64,000 nt of DNA from Streptomyces sp. NBC_01471 (GTDB lineage Bacteria > Actinomycetota > Actinomycetes > Streptomycetales > Streptomycetaceae), in contig NZ_CP109450.1 of assembly GCF_041438865.1 (NCBI RefSeq), positions 4,609,001-4,673,000 of the forward strand, read 5' to 3'. The position numbers were made by a program, and so were the translations under genes. Within the stretch, counting starts at the first letter, position 1. Every line of letters starts with the position of its first letter. The notes under the pieces are model-generated. The model was not told where the DNA came from. It made no database searches and saw nothing but the letters and a program-made list of their open reading frames with translations. Shown here in pieces: positions 47,434 to 55,866 of this stretch.

Positions 47434-48671
47434 GCCCCGGTCGTGTCTGGCGGCACGGGTTCGGGGCAGTAGCGCGCCCACGAGTCCGCGAAATGCAGGC
47501 GGGCGTAGCCGCGGGCCTGGACGTTGCCGTGGAAGCGGCGGGGGGCGGAGCTGATGTCGTACTCCTTGAGCAGGATCTGAAGGCCCCGAGGGGTCAGGCC
47601 CTTTTTGGTGTACTCCGGCCACGGTGTCTCGACGTCCTCGTTGAGGATGTCGAGGAGACGGCTGGTGCGGAGCGCCGGCGGGTTGCCTTCGGTGGCGAAG
47701 GCGCGGCGGATGTCGGCCAGGAGGCGGATGCTCAGGCTGCTGCGGTCCTGGTCATGATCGGCCTCGTGCTTTGCCATGACCCGGCAGGCGGTGCGCGCGA
47801 GCTCGGGCCACGGGCCGCCCGCGAGGTCCGCGACGGATACCAGCGGCTGCCAGGTGTCGGCCGCGCGGTCATGGACCGGCATGGCCGGTGTCAGCTCCAT
47901 CGCATCGGCGTGGAGCGGTGCCAACCAGGCGACGAGCCGGTCGCGCAGGGCATGGAGCGGCGGGGTGTCACGGTAGGTGCGGAACTCCTGCACTTCCTCG
48001 CCGGTCCTGCGACGGCGCATCCGGATGACGATCGACCGGTCCATGATCGTGTCGGGCAGGTCTCCGATGCCCGCGAGGGCCGCCATGGCGAAGGTGGGGA
48101 ACTTCGCCACCTCGTGGTTGGGGCCGGAGACCCGCAGGGTAGGGCGGTTGCGCTGGTGGCCCGCGTTGAGCAGGCCGCGCATCTCTTCGTTCTTCTCCGC
48201 GACTTTCGCGGAGCCGAAGAGAGTGTCGGCCTCGTCGACCAGCAGGGTGGGCGGGGTGTCGGTGATCGACCGGAACACTGCGGCGGCCGAGGCGTTGACC
48301 GTGATGAGCGGATCGTGGACGCTCTCGGTGATCACGTCCAGCAGCCGTGACTTGCCGCACCGCTTGGCCGGTCCGACGACGGCCAGACGTGGAGCGTGCT
48401 GCCATGCGGTCTGCAGGTGCGTCGCCGCGACCCACAGCGTTACTGCCGTGAAGGCTTCCTCGCTCGGCAGCACGACATACCGGCGTATCTGCTCCCGCAG
48501 CTCCGTCAGTACCTGCTCGCCTTCGGATACCGGGGCGGTATCGGAGATGGCGGCGGACAGCTCTTCCAGTGACGGCAGGGAAGGGCGGCCGGACGGCTGT
48601 CCGGGGATGGCGACTGGCGGCCAGGAAGGCTCGTCGGGTGTGGAATAGGGCTCGGCTCCGGCATGTTCCAC
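47430..48671 (-). CDS. DUF3631 P-loop ATPase
   Basis: A 413-residue ATPase with Walker A GPAKRCGKS, Walker B TLLVDEAD and the DUF3631 C-terminal domain (LLADIRRAF, TSRLLDILN, GLTPRGLQILLKEY). DUF3631 proteins are typical of Streptomyces integrative elements, next to replication or excision genes. They may act in DNA replication or initiation like primase-helicases. GTG 48671 has GAGGAG 7 bases upstream; the open frame further upstream is not protein-like. Confidence 0.82.
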   Translation of the reverse strand: MEHAGAEPYSTPDEPSWPPVAIPGQPSGRPSLPSLEELSAAISDTAPVSEGEQVLTELREQIRRYVVLPSEEAFTAVTLWVAATHLQTAWQHAPRLAVVGPAKRCGKSRLLDVITESVHDPLITVNASAAAVFRSITDTPPTLLVDEADTLFGSAKVAEKNEEMRGLLNAGHQRNRPTLRVSGPNHEVAKFPTFAMAALAGIGDLPDTIMDRSIVIRMRRRRTGEEVQEFRTYRDTPPLHALRDRLVAWLAPLHADAMELTPAMPVHDRAADTWQPLVSVADLAGGPWPELARTACRVMAKHEADHDQDRSSLSIRLLADIRRAFATEGNPPALRTSRLLDILNEDVETPWPEYTKKGLTPRGLQILLKEYDISSAPRRFHGNVQARGYARLHFADSWARYCPEPVPPDTTGA

Positions 48672-48904
48672 GGGGCAGCTCCTCGTCTGGCGATGGCGGG
48701 CTTGCACGCCCTTGCCGCCGGGTTGGTTCTTCACGGGCCGTGTGGGGTTGCTGGGGCCTCCGGCGTTGCACCGCCGGGGGCCCGTTCCCGTCTCGCGGGC
48801 ATGAGGCCACCGCGACGGAACACGGACCGTACGTCCCCACCCCCCAACAGTCCAGCGATCCTGTGTCAGCTCAGCGCAGAAGCGTTTGTTAGCTTGCCGT
48901 CCGC

Positions 48905-49099
48905 TCACGCCGCCAGCCCGAGCAGATCCAGCAGATCCGCAGTCACGACCCGGTAGGCGTTCCCGAGCCGCAGGACCTTGCACGGGTAAGTGCCCCGCTT
49001 CGCCAGCTCATAGCCCTTGCTCCGCCCGAGACCCAAGGCGCGATTACTCGTCTCCAGGTCAACGGCGACTGGCAGGGTCAGCAGCTCCTCCCGACTCAT
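48905..49099 (-). CDS. xis: Excisionase-like helix-turn-helix protein
   Basis: A 64-residue MerR/Xis-type winged helix protein: LPVAVDLETSNRALGLGRSKGYELAKRGTYPCKV in order, ending in VVTADLLDLL. This is the common form of Xis in Streptomyces elements, needed to bias the integrase to excision. ATG 49099 with GGAGAG ~9 bases upstream. It is divergent from the XRE-integrase operon. Confidence 0.8.
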   Translation of the reverse strand: MSREELLTLPVAVDLETSNRALGLGRSKGYELAKRGTYPCKVLRLGNAYRVVTADLLDLLGLAA

Positions 49100-49229
49100 A
49101 CCCCGCGACTCTCCGCCGGTCATACCTGCGCGCATACGGCGACCCTTTCGGTACAGCCTTCGGCGAACGTGTCCATCACGTCCGGCTCCAGGCGTCTACC
49201 AATCAGAGTCCTCAAGCTAATGTGTCTGC

Positions 49230-49910
49230 ATGACACAACGCGATTTCGATGATGAAGAGGACGACTTCCCGGAGTGGGTGGACAGGATCAAGGCCAACGT
49301 GGCCGCCGAAGTCCGCCGGAGAAGGAAAGAGATGGGATGGAGCGCCCAGGACTTGGCGGAGCAATGCGAGCAGCTCGGGCATCCCATTCCGCGCAACGTG
49401 ATCGCCAACATGGAGTCCGGACGGCGGGCCAGCCTCCCGCTGGTGGACGTCATGGTCCTGGCGGCCGCGCTGGAGACCTACCCGGTCTGCCTGATCTTCC
49501 CGGTCGGGTACGTCGAGCAGACCCAGGAACTCCCGTTTCAGCACCTTGTGCCCACCTGGGACGCCCTGCGGCGATTCACCGGCGAAGAGGAAGTACCCCT
49601 GCACGACGCGGGCCTGGTGCCCGATTTCGAGGCCCACGCCAGCCTCGTCAGCACGGCCCTGGCGGCACTCGCAGAAGAAGAACAGGCCCGGTTCGCAGCC
49701 AGGACGGCAACCAGCCGCGCCCAGCAGGAAGAAGCCGAACGTAAGCGCACCACCTACGCCGACCAGGCCATCTCCGCCAAGTACAACCTCCGCTACCTCC
49801 GCCGAGACCTCCGTGAGGACGGAGCCACACCACCCGACCTGCCACCCGCACTCGATGACGTCGACCCACCTGAAGCCGAAGCCAACGCCACCCAGGAGGA
49901 ACGCTCTTGA
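49230..49910 (+). CDS. XRE-type regulator upstream of integrase
   Basis: A 226-residue protein. An acidic start is followed by a helix-turn-helix (~20-70: VAAEVRRRRKEMGWSAQDLA, RNVIANMESGRR), a middle domain, and an Arg/Glu-rich coiled segment (~150-195). Its stop overlaps the integrase start as TTGA, so the two are co-translated. It probably controls integrase or xis expression. Such an XRE-int pair is usual in this type of element. Confidence 0.82.
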   Translation: MTQRDFDDEEDDFPEWVDRIKANVAAEVRRRRKEMGWSAQDLAEQCEQLGHPIPRNVIANMESGRRASLPLVDVMVLAAALETYPVCLIFPVGYVEQTQELPFQHLVPTWDALRRFTGEEEVPLHDAGLVPDFEAHASLVSTALAALAEEEQARFAARTATSRAQQEEAERKRTTYADQAISAKYNLRYLRRDLREDGATPPDLPPALDDVDPPEAEANATQEERS

Positions 49911-51579
49911 AGGGCTCCACGCACCGCCGCTGCTACTGCCGCGACTCCAAGACCGGCAAGCCGCTCGGCAAGAAGTGCCCCAAGCTCACCGGCCGCAAGC
50001 ACGGCTCCTATTCCGTACGCCAGGAGCTCCCACCCCGAGCCGACGGAACCCGCCGCTCGTTCAGCCGTGCCGGCTACGAGAGCCTCAAAGCCGCCCAAGC
50101 CGACCTCGACCACATACGCACCCTTCTCGGCCTTGCCGACACCGATGACCTCGAAGGTCTCGATCAGATCGCCGAGTTGTTGGAGAAGGTGGCAGACGAG
50201 AAGGCTCCGCTACCGGACATCGAGGCGACCCGTCGGCGCCTGAGCCACGGCCTGGACCTCACCAGTCGCCTCACGGTCGGTGAGTGGCTGGACATCTGGC
50301 TGGCGGGCAAGAAGGGGCGGCAGAGTGCAATCAGCCGCGACGAGAGCAACTTTCGCGTCCACCTTCAGCCGCGCATCGGGCACGTTCGGCTCGACCGCCT
50401 TCGGGTCACTCACCTCTCGGAGATGTTCGAGGCCATAGCCGAGGCCAACGTCGAGATCGCCGAGGGGAACGCCGCACGACGCAAGGCGTTCGAGGATCTC
50501 GCGCAGATTGCCTGGAAGGGGCGCGAGCCCCGCGCCCGCCGTAAGGCGATGAAAGCGGCCATCGCCGAGATGGATCCCTACCGCCGCATTGTCGGTCCAG
50601 CGACGCGGCAACGCGTTCGCTCCACACTGCGGGCAGCGCTGAACGCGGCGATCGCCCAGCAGCTGATCACCTTCAACCCGGCCGCCCACGTCGAGCTGGA
50701 GGCCGGCAGGCGCCCCAAGGCGCTCGCGTGGACCGAGGAGCGCATCCTCCATTGGAAGCGCACCGGCGAGAAGCCCCGCCGGTGATGGTCTGGACGCCGG
50801 AACACACCGGCCTCTTTCTCGACCATGTAGCCGAGGACCGGCCGTACGCGTTGTTTCACCTGGTCGCCTTCCGCGGACTTCGGCGAGGCGAGGCGTGCGG
50901 TCAGAGGTGGACCGACACGAACCTGGAGGCCGGGCTTCTCACGGTCGCCAAGCAACTCGTCGTGAATGGCTGGGAGGTGTACGAGGACGATCCGAAGACG
51001 GACGCCGGAGCGCGCATCATCGCCCTCGATGCCGACACCGTCCAGGCACTCAAGCGGCACCGAGCCCAGCAGGACAAGGACCGCGAGAAGTGGGGGAGCG
51101 CCTGGGCGGAGACCGGAAGGGTCTCCACCCGCGAGAACGGAGAACTGCTCCACCCCGCCAACGTCACACGACGATTCATCGAGCTGTACGAGGAGATCGG
51201 CCTCCCGCCGGTCCGGCTCCACGACCTCCGTCACGGTGCCGCGACTCTGGCTCACGCAGCAGGTGCCGGCCTGAAGGACATCCAGGAGATGCTCGGCCAC
51301 TCCTCGATCACCATCACGTCGGACACGTACACGAGCCTGCTCCCCGAGGCGGACCTGGCGATCGCGGAGGCTGCGGCCCGGCTAGTGCCGCGAGCGCGCA
51401 CAACCCCCGCGAACACCGCTCCCGAAGCGGACACCGAGCCCGACGACGCGGAGTCCGCCGAAGCGGAATCCGTGCCGGATGGTGCTGATCCTTGGGGGAA
51501 AATTCCGGAGATCAACTCCCCGTCCGCTCACGCATCGCTCACGCAAACGGCCCCGGACGAAGAGTCCGAGGCCGAGTAA
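49907..51579 (+). pseudogene. int: Tyrosine integrase split by a one-base frameshift
   Basis: Site-specific recombinase of the element. The N-part (TTG 49907 to stop 50785) has the arm-binding and SAM-like core-binding domains (TVGEWLDIWLAGK). The C-part (reading in to 51579 in the +1 frame) has the catalytic set: FRGLRRGE (Arg), HDLRHG (His-x-x-Arg), LGHSSITITSDTYTSL (Tyr). Adding one C to the run C50774-50777 restores a continuous protein of about 557 residues (…GEKPPPVMVWTPEHTG). It is therefore a recent mutation, a sequencing error, or slippage. If real, the element may be locked in place. Confidence 0.88.
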
Positions 51580-51587
51580 GACCCCTC

Positions 51588-51606
51588 CCTGGGGAGAAAC
51601 CCCAGG
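51588..51606 (+). terminator. Small hairpin after integrase
   Basis: 7-bp stem CCTGGGG/CCCCAGG with AGAAA loop, just after the integrase stop and before the tRNA. Confidence 0.5.
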
Positions 51607-51622
51607 TCAGAGCGGTAACGCG

Positions 51623-51667
51623 TTGTGCCCCCGGCAGGATTCGAACCTGCGACACCCGCTTTAGGAG
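51623..51667. repeat. attR: 45-bp repeat inside tRNA-Arg
   Basis: Identical to 31346-31390. It covers the 3' 42 bases of the tRNA gene plus 3 flanking bases. Confidence 0.93.
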
Positions 51668-51698
51668 AGCGGTGCTCTATCCCCTGAGCTACGAAGGC
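51626..51698 (-). tRNA. tRNA-Arg (anticodon CCT)
   Basis: Complete 73-nt cloverleaf: acceptor GCCTTCG pairing with CGGGGGC, D-arm GCTC/GAGC, anticodon stem CCGCT/AGCGG with loop CTCCTAA (anticodon CCT, reads AGG), T-arm GCAGG/CCTGC with TTCGAAT. CCA is not encoded. The mobile element used its 3' half as attachment site and left it intact. Confidence 0.95.
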
Positions 51699-51846
51699 GA
51701 GCCGTCGGCCACTGACCGACCCCGACAGGGTACCGGATGCGGACTCGGTGGGTCTTCTGCGTCCTGTTCCTGTCTGCGACCTGCGGTGGGCGCGCCGGGC
51801 ACCCGGGGCTTGTGGTGACCGGCGCGCCCACCGCGTGGGTGCGGGG

Positions 51847-52785
51847 TTACTCCTCGACCAGCATTCCGCTGCGCAGGCCCTTCAGGATGCGCGACAGGAG
51901 GCGGGAGACATGCATCTGGGAGATGCCCAGCTGCTCGCCGATCTGGGACTGGGTCAGCTCCTGGCCGAAGCGCATCTCCACGATGCGGCGTTCGCGGCTG
52001 TCCAGCTTGCTCAGCAGCGGTGCCAGGGCGTGCAGGTCCTCGACCGTCTCCATCGCGGGGTCGGCCTCGCCCAGGACGTCGGCGAAGGTGCGGCCGCTCT
52101 TGGTGGCCTGGCCGTCGCCGTTCGACTCGTTGGGCATGTCCAGGGAGCCGGCGGTGTAGCCGTTGCTCGCGACGATGCCCTCGACGATTTCGTCCTCGGT
52201 GAGCTGGAGGTGCTCGGCGAGTTCGGCGACGGTCGGGTCGCGGTCGAGCAGGACCGCCAGGTGTTCCTTCCCCTTGGCGATCTCGACCCGCAACTCCTGG
52301 AGCCTGCGCGGGACATGGACGGCCCAGCTGGTGTCGCGGAAGAAGCGCTTGATCTCGCCGACGATGTAAGGAACGGCAAATGTGGTGAATTCAACCTCGC
52401 GAGACAGGTCGAACCGGTCGATGGCCTTGATGAGACCGATGGTGCCGACCTGGTTGATGTCTTCCATCTCGCCGCTGCCGCGGTGACGGAAGCGGCTCGC
52501 AGCGAACCTCACCAGCGAAAGGTTCATTTCGATAAGGGTATTGCGGGCGTACTGATATTCGTGCGTGCCCTCTTCGAGGACCTGGAGCTGGTCGAAAAAG
52601 ATTTTAGAAAGCGCTCGCGCGTCCTTCGGTGCGACCTTCCCCGCATCTTCGATCCAGGGGAGATCTCCCACCTCGGGCGGTGCCGGAGCGGTAGCGGTGA
52701 GCGCCGCCAGTGCCGAATCGGCGGATACCGACTCAGCAGGTGCCGACTCAGTCGTGGCGGCATGCGCGGATGTTGTCTGCGTCAT
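51847..52785 (-). CDS. SigB/SigF-type alternative sigma factor
   Basis: A 312-residue group 3 sigma factor (SigB/F/G family of Streptomyces stress and development sigmas). It has an Ala/Thr/Ser-rich N-terminus, region 2 (NLSLVRFAASRFRHRGSGEMEDINQVGTIGLIKAIDRFD, FTTFAVPYIVGEIKRFFRD in order), region 3 (AELAEHLQLTEDEI) and region 4 helix-turn-helix (LTQSQIGEQLGISQMHVSRLLSR). It is divergent from an anti-sigma-like HATPase gene, which is the likely regulator. Which of the several paralogues it is cannot be fixed by eye. Confidence 0.9.
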   Translation of the reverse strand: MTQTTSAHAATTESAPAESVSADSALAALTATAPAPPEVGDLPWIEDAGKVAPKDARALSKIFFDQLQVLEEGTHEYQYARNTLIEMNLSLVRFAASRFRHRGSGEMEDINQVGTIGLIKAIDRFDLSREVEFTTFAVPYIVGEIKRFFRDTSWAVHVPRRLQELRVEIAKGKEHLAVLLDRDPTVAELAEHLQLTEDEIVEGIVASNGYTAGSLDMPNESNGDGQATKSGRTFADVLGEADPAMETVEDLHALAPLLSKLDSRERRIVEMRFGQELTQSQIGEQLGISQMHVSRLLSRILKGLRSGMLVEE

Positions 52786-53272
52786 GTTTTTTCAGCCTCC
52801 CCAAGTAGCGGACCCCGTTCAATGTCCGCTCCTGCCCGGAGGTCGAGACTTCAATCCCCTCAGATCAGATGAGGAGACTGATGGGATAGTTCGTCCGTAT
52901 ATGTCCTTGTGTTCGGTCTCGGATTGGCCTCCATTCCGCCGTGTGTCCGTCCTCCGGGTACTGCTCGCCGGGGTCGCCGTCGCCGGAGTTGCTGTCGGGG
53001 GTGCCTCGGTCGCTGTCAGGGTCGCCACCGCCGCTGTACCGCCGCTGTACCGCCGCTGTCAGGGGTGCCGCGGGGCGCGCCGCTCCGCCGCTGTTCCGTC
53101 TGTGGCCTGCTGGGATTCCTGGTGCCCGGCCTTTTCTGGTTCATGCGTGCTCAGGCACGCGAGTGAATTGAGGAATATTTCCGATGGATCCTCGGGCCGG
53201 GGGTATGCGCGCAACCACAAGGAAATCAACGGGCGTGCCAAGAAGGACGTTTCTATCGGCGGGGTGAGTCAC
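52786..53272. promoter_or_regulatory. Divergent region between sigma factor and HATPase genes
   Basis: A 487-base gap with no gene I can support. It contains three tandem copies of ACCGCCGCTGT (53027-53059) and AT-richer stretches near 52860-52900 and 53160-53230 that could be promoters. Similar CCGCTGTxxGGG words recur at 52990-53110. Confidence 0.5.
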
Positions 53273-53752
53273 ATGCTTCAGGAGTTTGATGAGCGGCGCG
53301 TCGGCGCCGAGTCCGACGTGCACTCCGATGGTGAGCCGGGTGCTGACCTCGGCCGCGAGTCCCGCGTCGACGGCCGCCAGTTCGCCGACTGGACCTGTTG
53401 TCCACGTCTCGCCGCCGAGGCCCGGGAGGCTGTCTCCAGGTTTCTCGCCGAGCTGCATCCGGCCCCGCCCGCGCACACGTCGCAGAACCTGGTTCTCCTG
53501 GTCTCCGAACTCGTCACCAATGCTCTGCGTCATGCCGGAGGCGTGACCGCCATGCGGCTCAGCGCCGACCGGCGCAGTCTTGAGGTTGCCGTCGCGGATT
53601 CCAGTCCGGCGCATCCGCAGGACCGTACTCCCGACCTGACCGGGAGTACCGGTGGATTCGGCTGGCCGATGGTGCAGCGGCTCGCCCGTACGGTCGCCGT
53701 ACGCAACGAGGCCGGCGGCGGGAAGGTCGTCTGCGCGACCCTGGCGCGGTGA
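53273..53752 (+). CDS. HATPase_c anti-sigma-like regulator
   Basis: A 159-residue GHKL ATPase of the RsbW/SpoIIAB-like single-domain class: SELVTNALRHAGG (N box), VADSSPAHPQ (G1) and GGFGWPMVQRLA (G2). Such proteins bind or phosphorylate anti-sigma antagonists and hold SigB/F-type sigma factors inactive. Placement divergent from such a sigma gene supports pairing. About 35 extra N-terminal residues precede the fold. ATG 53273 is chosen; GTG 53264 is possible. Confidence 0.82.
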   Translation: MLQEFDERRVGAESDVHSDGEPGADLGRESRVDGRQFADWTCCPRLAAEAREAVSRFLAELHPAPPAHTSQNLVLLVSELVTNALRHAGGVTAMRLSADRRSLEVAVADSSPAHPQDRTPDLTGSTGGFGWPMVQRLARTVAVRNEAGGGKVVCATLAR

Positions 53753-53795
53753 TGTGATGACGCGGTGACGCAGCCCTCCGGTTATCCGTGAGGCA

Positions 53796-53852
53796 GTGAT
53801 CCGGTGGCGCAGCGGTCCGGTGATCCGGCCGTCCGGTGATCCGGTGATCCGG
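53796..53852. repeat. Repeats of GTGATCCGG
   Basis: Four perfect copies (53796, 53820, 53836, 53844) with shorter variants around them (GGTGGCGCAG, GTCCGG). They lie in the 244-base gap before the acyl-CoA synthetase gene. Confidence 0.75.
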
Positions 53853-53996
53853 TGGTGCGGCGATGTGTGGCGTTTCCCGTGGCGTTTTCCGTGGCGTGCC
53901 GCGGTGTTGAAGTTGGCGGAGCGCGTGTTCTTGACCCGGTGCAGATGCGGGCATAGCGTCCCAGGGGACTGAGCAAGCGCTTAGAAAGGGTCTTCA

Positions 53997-55796
53997 GTGC
54001 CGCAGACCGAGCCCCCCGCCGAGCCACCCCCCGCTTCCCCCGGCCCCGCCGCTGTCGACCCCGCCGCCGTCGAGGCCGCACTGCGTGCTCCCGGCGCCCC
54101 CTTCGCCGTGGTCGCTGCGGAGGACGGTTCTCCGGTGTACGCGAGCGGGCCGCGCACCCTGCGGGAGTTCGTCGAAGCCGTCTGGGCCTTCGGGGAGCAG
54201 CCGTTCCTCGTCGCCGAGAGCGGCACGTACACCTATGGCGAGTTCTTCGCCGCGGCCTCGGCGCTCGCCCGGCGGTTCGTCGACGTGTACGGGCTTGTGC
54301 CGGGCGACCGCGCGGTGGTCGCGATGCGGAACCACCCCGAGTGGCAGATCGCCTTCTGGGCCGCTCAGTTGGCCGGGCTCGTCGCCGTACCGCTCAATGC
54401 CTGGTGGACCGAGGACGAGTTCACGTATGCCCTGGACGACTGCCGGCCCCGCGTGCTCCTGGTCGACGGTGAGCGGCTGGGGCGGGTCCTGCCGTGGGCC
54501 GGGCGGCAGGGCGGGCCGGACGGCGACGAGCGGCCCTGGACCGTCGCCTTTCATCACGACGGCTCCGCCGGCTTTCACCACGACGGCTCCGCCGACCCGT
54601 CCGGTGCCGGGATCGCGTACGAGCGTTTCGAGCGCTACGACGAGCTGCCCGCCGCCGATCCCGCACTCGGACCGCCCGACGTGGAGATCCGTCCCGAGGA
54701 CGACGCCACGATCATCTACACCTCGGGCACCACGGGCCGTCCCAAGGGCGCGGTGGCCACGCACCTCGCGCAGGTCGGCGCCATGATGAACCCCCTCTAC
54801 CACGATGCCGCCTCCGCCCTGGCGCGTGGCGTGGTCCCCGGCCAGGGGCCCGCGCCCGTGGCGCTGATGACCTTCCCCTTCTTCCATGTGGCCGCCTTCA
54901 CCAGCGTCTATTCGGCGATGTCCGCGGGCGGCACCCTCGTCCTGATGCGGAAGTGGGACGCGGACAAGGCGCTGGCCGCCATCCGTACGCACGGCGTCAC
55001 GCACTACGCGGGCGTGCCCGCCACCGCTCTGCAGCTGCTCGACGCGGCGGAGCGCGGCGGCGACGGCCTGGAGAGTCTGGCCATGCTCAGCACCGGGGGC
55101 GCGGCCGCCCCGCCCGAGCTCGTCCGCACGGTCGTGACCCGGCACAGCGGGCGGATCGAGCCCCGGAACGGATACGGGCTGACCGAGACGAGCGGCGGCG
55201 TACTGGCGAACTTCGGCGCGGAGTACCGCGCCCACCCCGAGAGCGTCGGCCGCCCGACGCCCGCCACCGAGGTGCGGATCGCGGACCGGTCCGGCCGGGC
55301 GCTGGCCGACGGGGACGTCGGTGAGCTGTGGCTGCGCGGGCAGGCGCTCGTCCGCGGGTACTGGAACGCCCCCGAGGCCACCGCGGCCGCCTTCCAGGAC
55401 GGCTGGTTCAGGACCGGGGATCTGGCGACCGTCCACGAGGGGCGGGTCAGCGTGGTGGACCGGATCAAGGACATGGTCGTCCGGGGCGGCGAGAACGTGT
55501 ACTGCGTCGAGGTGGAGGCCGCTCTGTACGCGCATCCCGATGTACTCGACGCGGCTGTGCTCGGGGTCGCGCACCCGGTCCTCGGCGAGGAGGTCGCCGC
55601 CGTGGTGCAGCTGCGGGACAGCAGCGAGGCCACGCCTGACGCGCTCCGGGCGCACGTCGGCAAGTCGCTGGCCGCCTTCAAGGTCCCCGCTCACGTCTTC
55701 GTACGGGCGGAGCCGCTGCCCCGCAACGCGACGGGCAAGGTGCTCAAGCGCGAGCTGCGCGGGCCGGTCCAGGAGCAGGTGTCGCGGGACAGGTGA
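53997..55796 (+). CDS. Acyl-CoA synthetase (class I adenylate-forming)
   Basis: A 599-residue AMP-dependent acyl-CoA ligase: YTSGTTGRPKGA (phosphate loop), GYGLTETSG, GWFRTGDLATVHEGR, then KDMVVRGGENVY and the closing PRNATGKVLKREL with the catalytic Lys. An unusual Gly/His/Asp-rich insertion (duplicated FHHDGSA) lies at ~185-205. It activates a fatty or aromatic acid; the substrate is not assigned. GTG start with AAAGGG 6 bases upstream. Its stop is inside a 35-bp tandem repeat. Confidence 0.9.
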   Translation: MPQTEPPAEPPPASPGPAAVDPAAVEAALRAPGAPFAVVAAEDGSPVYASGPRTLREFVEAVWAFGEQPFLVAESGTYTYGEFFAAASALARRFVDVYGLVPGDRAVVAMRNHPEWQIAFWAAQLAGLVAVPLNAWWTEDEFTYALDDCRPRVLLVDGERLGRVLPWAGRQGGPDGDERPWTVAFHHDGSAGFHHDGSADPSGAGIAYERFERYDELPAADPALGPPDVEIRPEDDATIIYTSGTTGRPKGAVATHLAQVGAMMNPLYHDAASALARGVVPGQGPAPVALMTFPFFHVAAFTSVYSAMSAGGTLVLMRKWDADKALAAIRTHGVTHYAGVPATALQLLDAAERGGDGLESLAMLSTGGAAAPPELVRTVVTRHSGRIEPRNGYGLTETSGGVLANFGAEYRAHPESVGRPTPATEVRIADRSGRALADGDVGELWLRGQALVRGYWNAPEATAAAFQDGWFRTGDLATVHEGRVSVVDRIKDMVVRGGENVYCVEVEAALYAHPDVLDAAVLGVAHPVLGEEVAAVVQLRDSSEATPDALRAHVGKSLAAFKVPAHVFVRAEPLPRNATGKVLKRELRGPVQEQVSRDR

Positions 55797-55856
55797 TCCG
55801 CCGGCGGGTACGGGGGCGGCCGGACAGGTGATCCGCCGGCAGGTACGGGGCCGGCC
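55787..55856. repeat. 35-bp tandem repeat over the acyl-CoA synthetase stop
   Basis: Two adjacent 35-base copies (55787-55821 and 55822-55856) with two differences, starting GGACAGGTGATCCGCCGGC. The first contains the TGA stop. It lies between convergent genes. Confidence 0.85.
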
Positions 55857-55866
55857 GGCCGGGACG

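Larger units (their letters stand above)
31346..51667. mobile_element. 20.3-kb integrated mobilizable element with CBASS cargo
   Basis: Bounded by 45-bp perfect direct repeats, the right one in an intact tRNA-Arg(CCT). Next to the right end are a tyrosine integrase (frameshifted), an XRE regulator and an Xis-like gene. Further in are a DUF3631 ATPase, a DUF2637 protein, a MobC-like protein and a relaxase. No FtsK/SpoIIIE-type Tra, type IV secretion or RepSA-like gene was seen, so I class it as an integrative mobilizable element rather than a complete AICE. Cargo: CBASS (33.7-37.7 kb) and a DapF/ATP-grasp/C39 operon (38.3-42.2 kb) with its regulators (42.3-44.0 kb). Confidence 0.9.

Noticed and set aside
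31346..51667. Complete self-transmissible AICE
   Set aside because: I could not find an FtsK/SpoIIIE-type Tra or a RepSA-like initiator; a relaxase and MobC point to mobilization by a helper.
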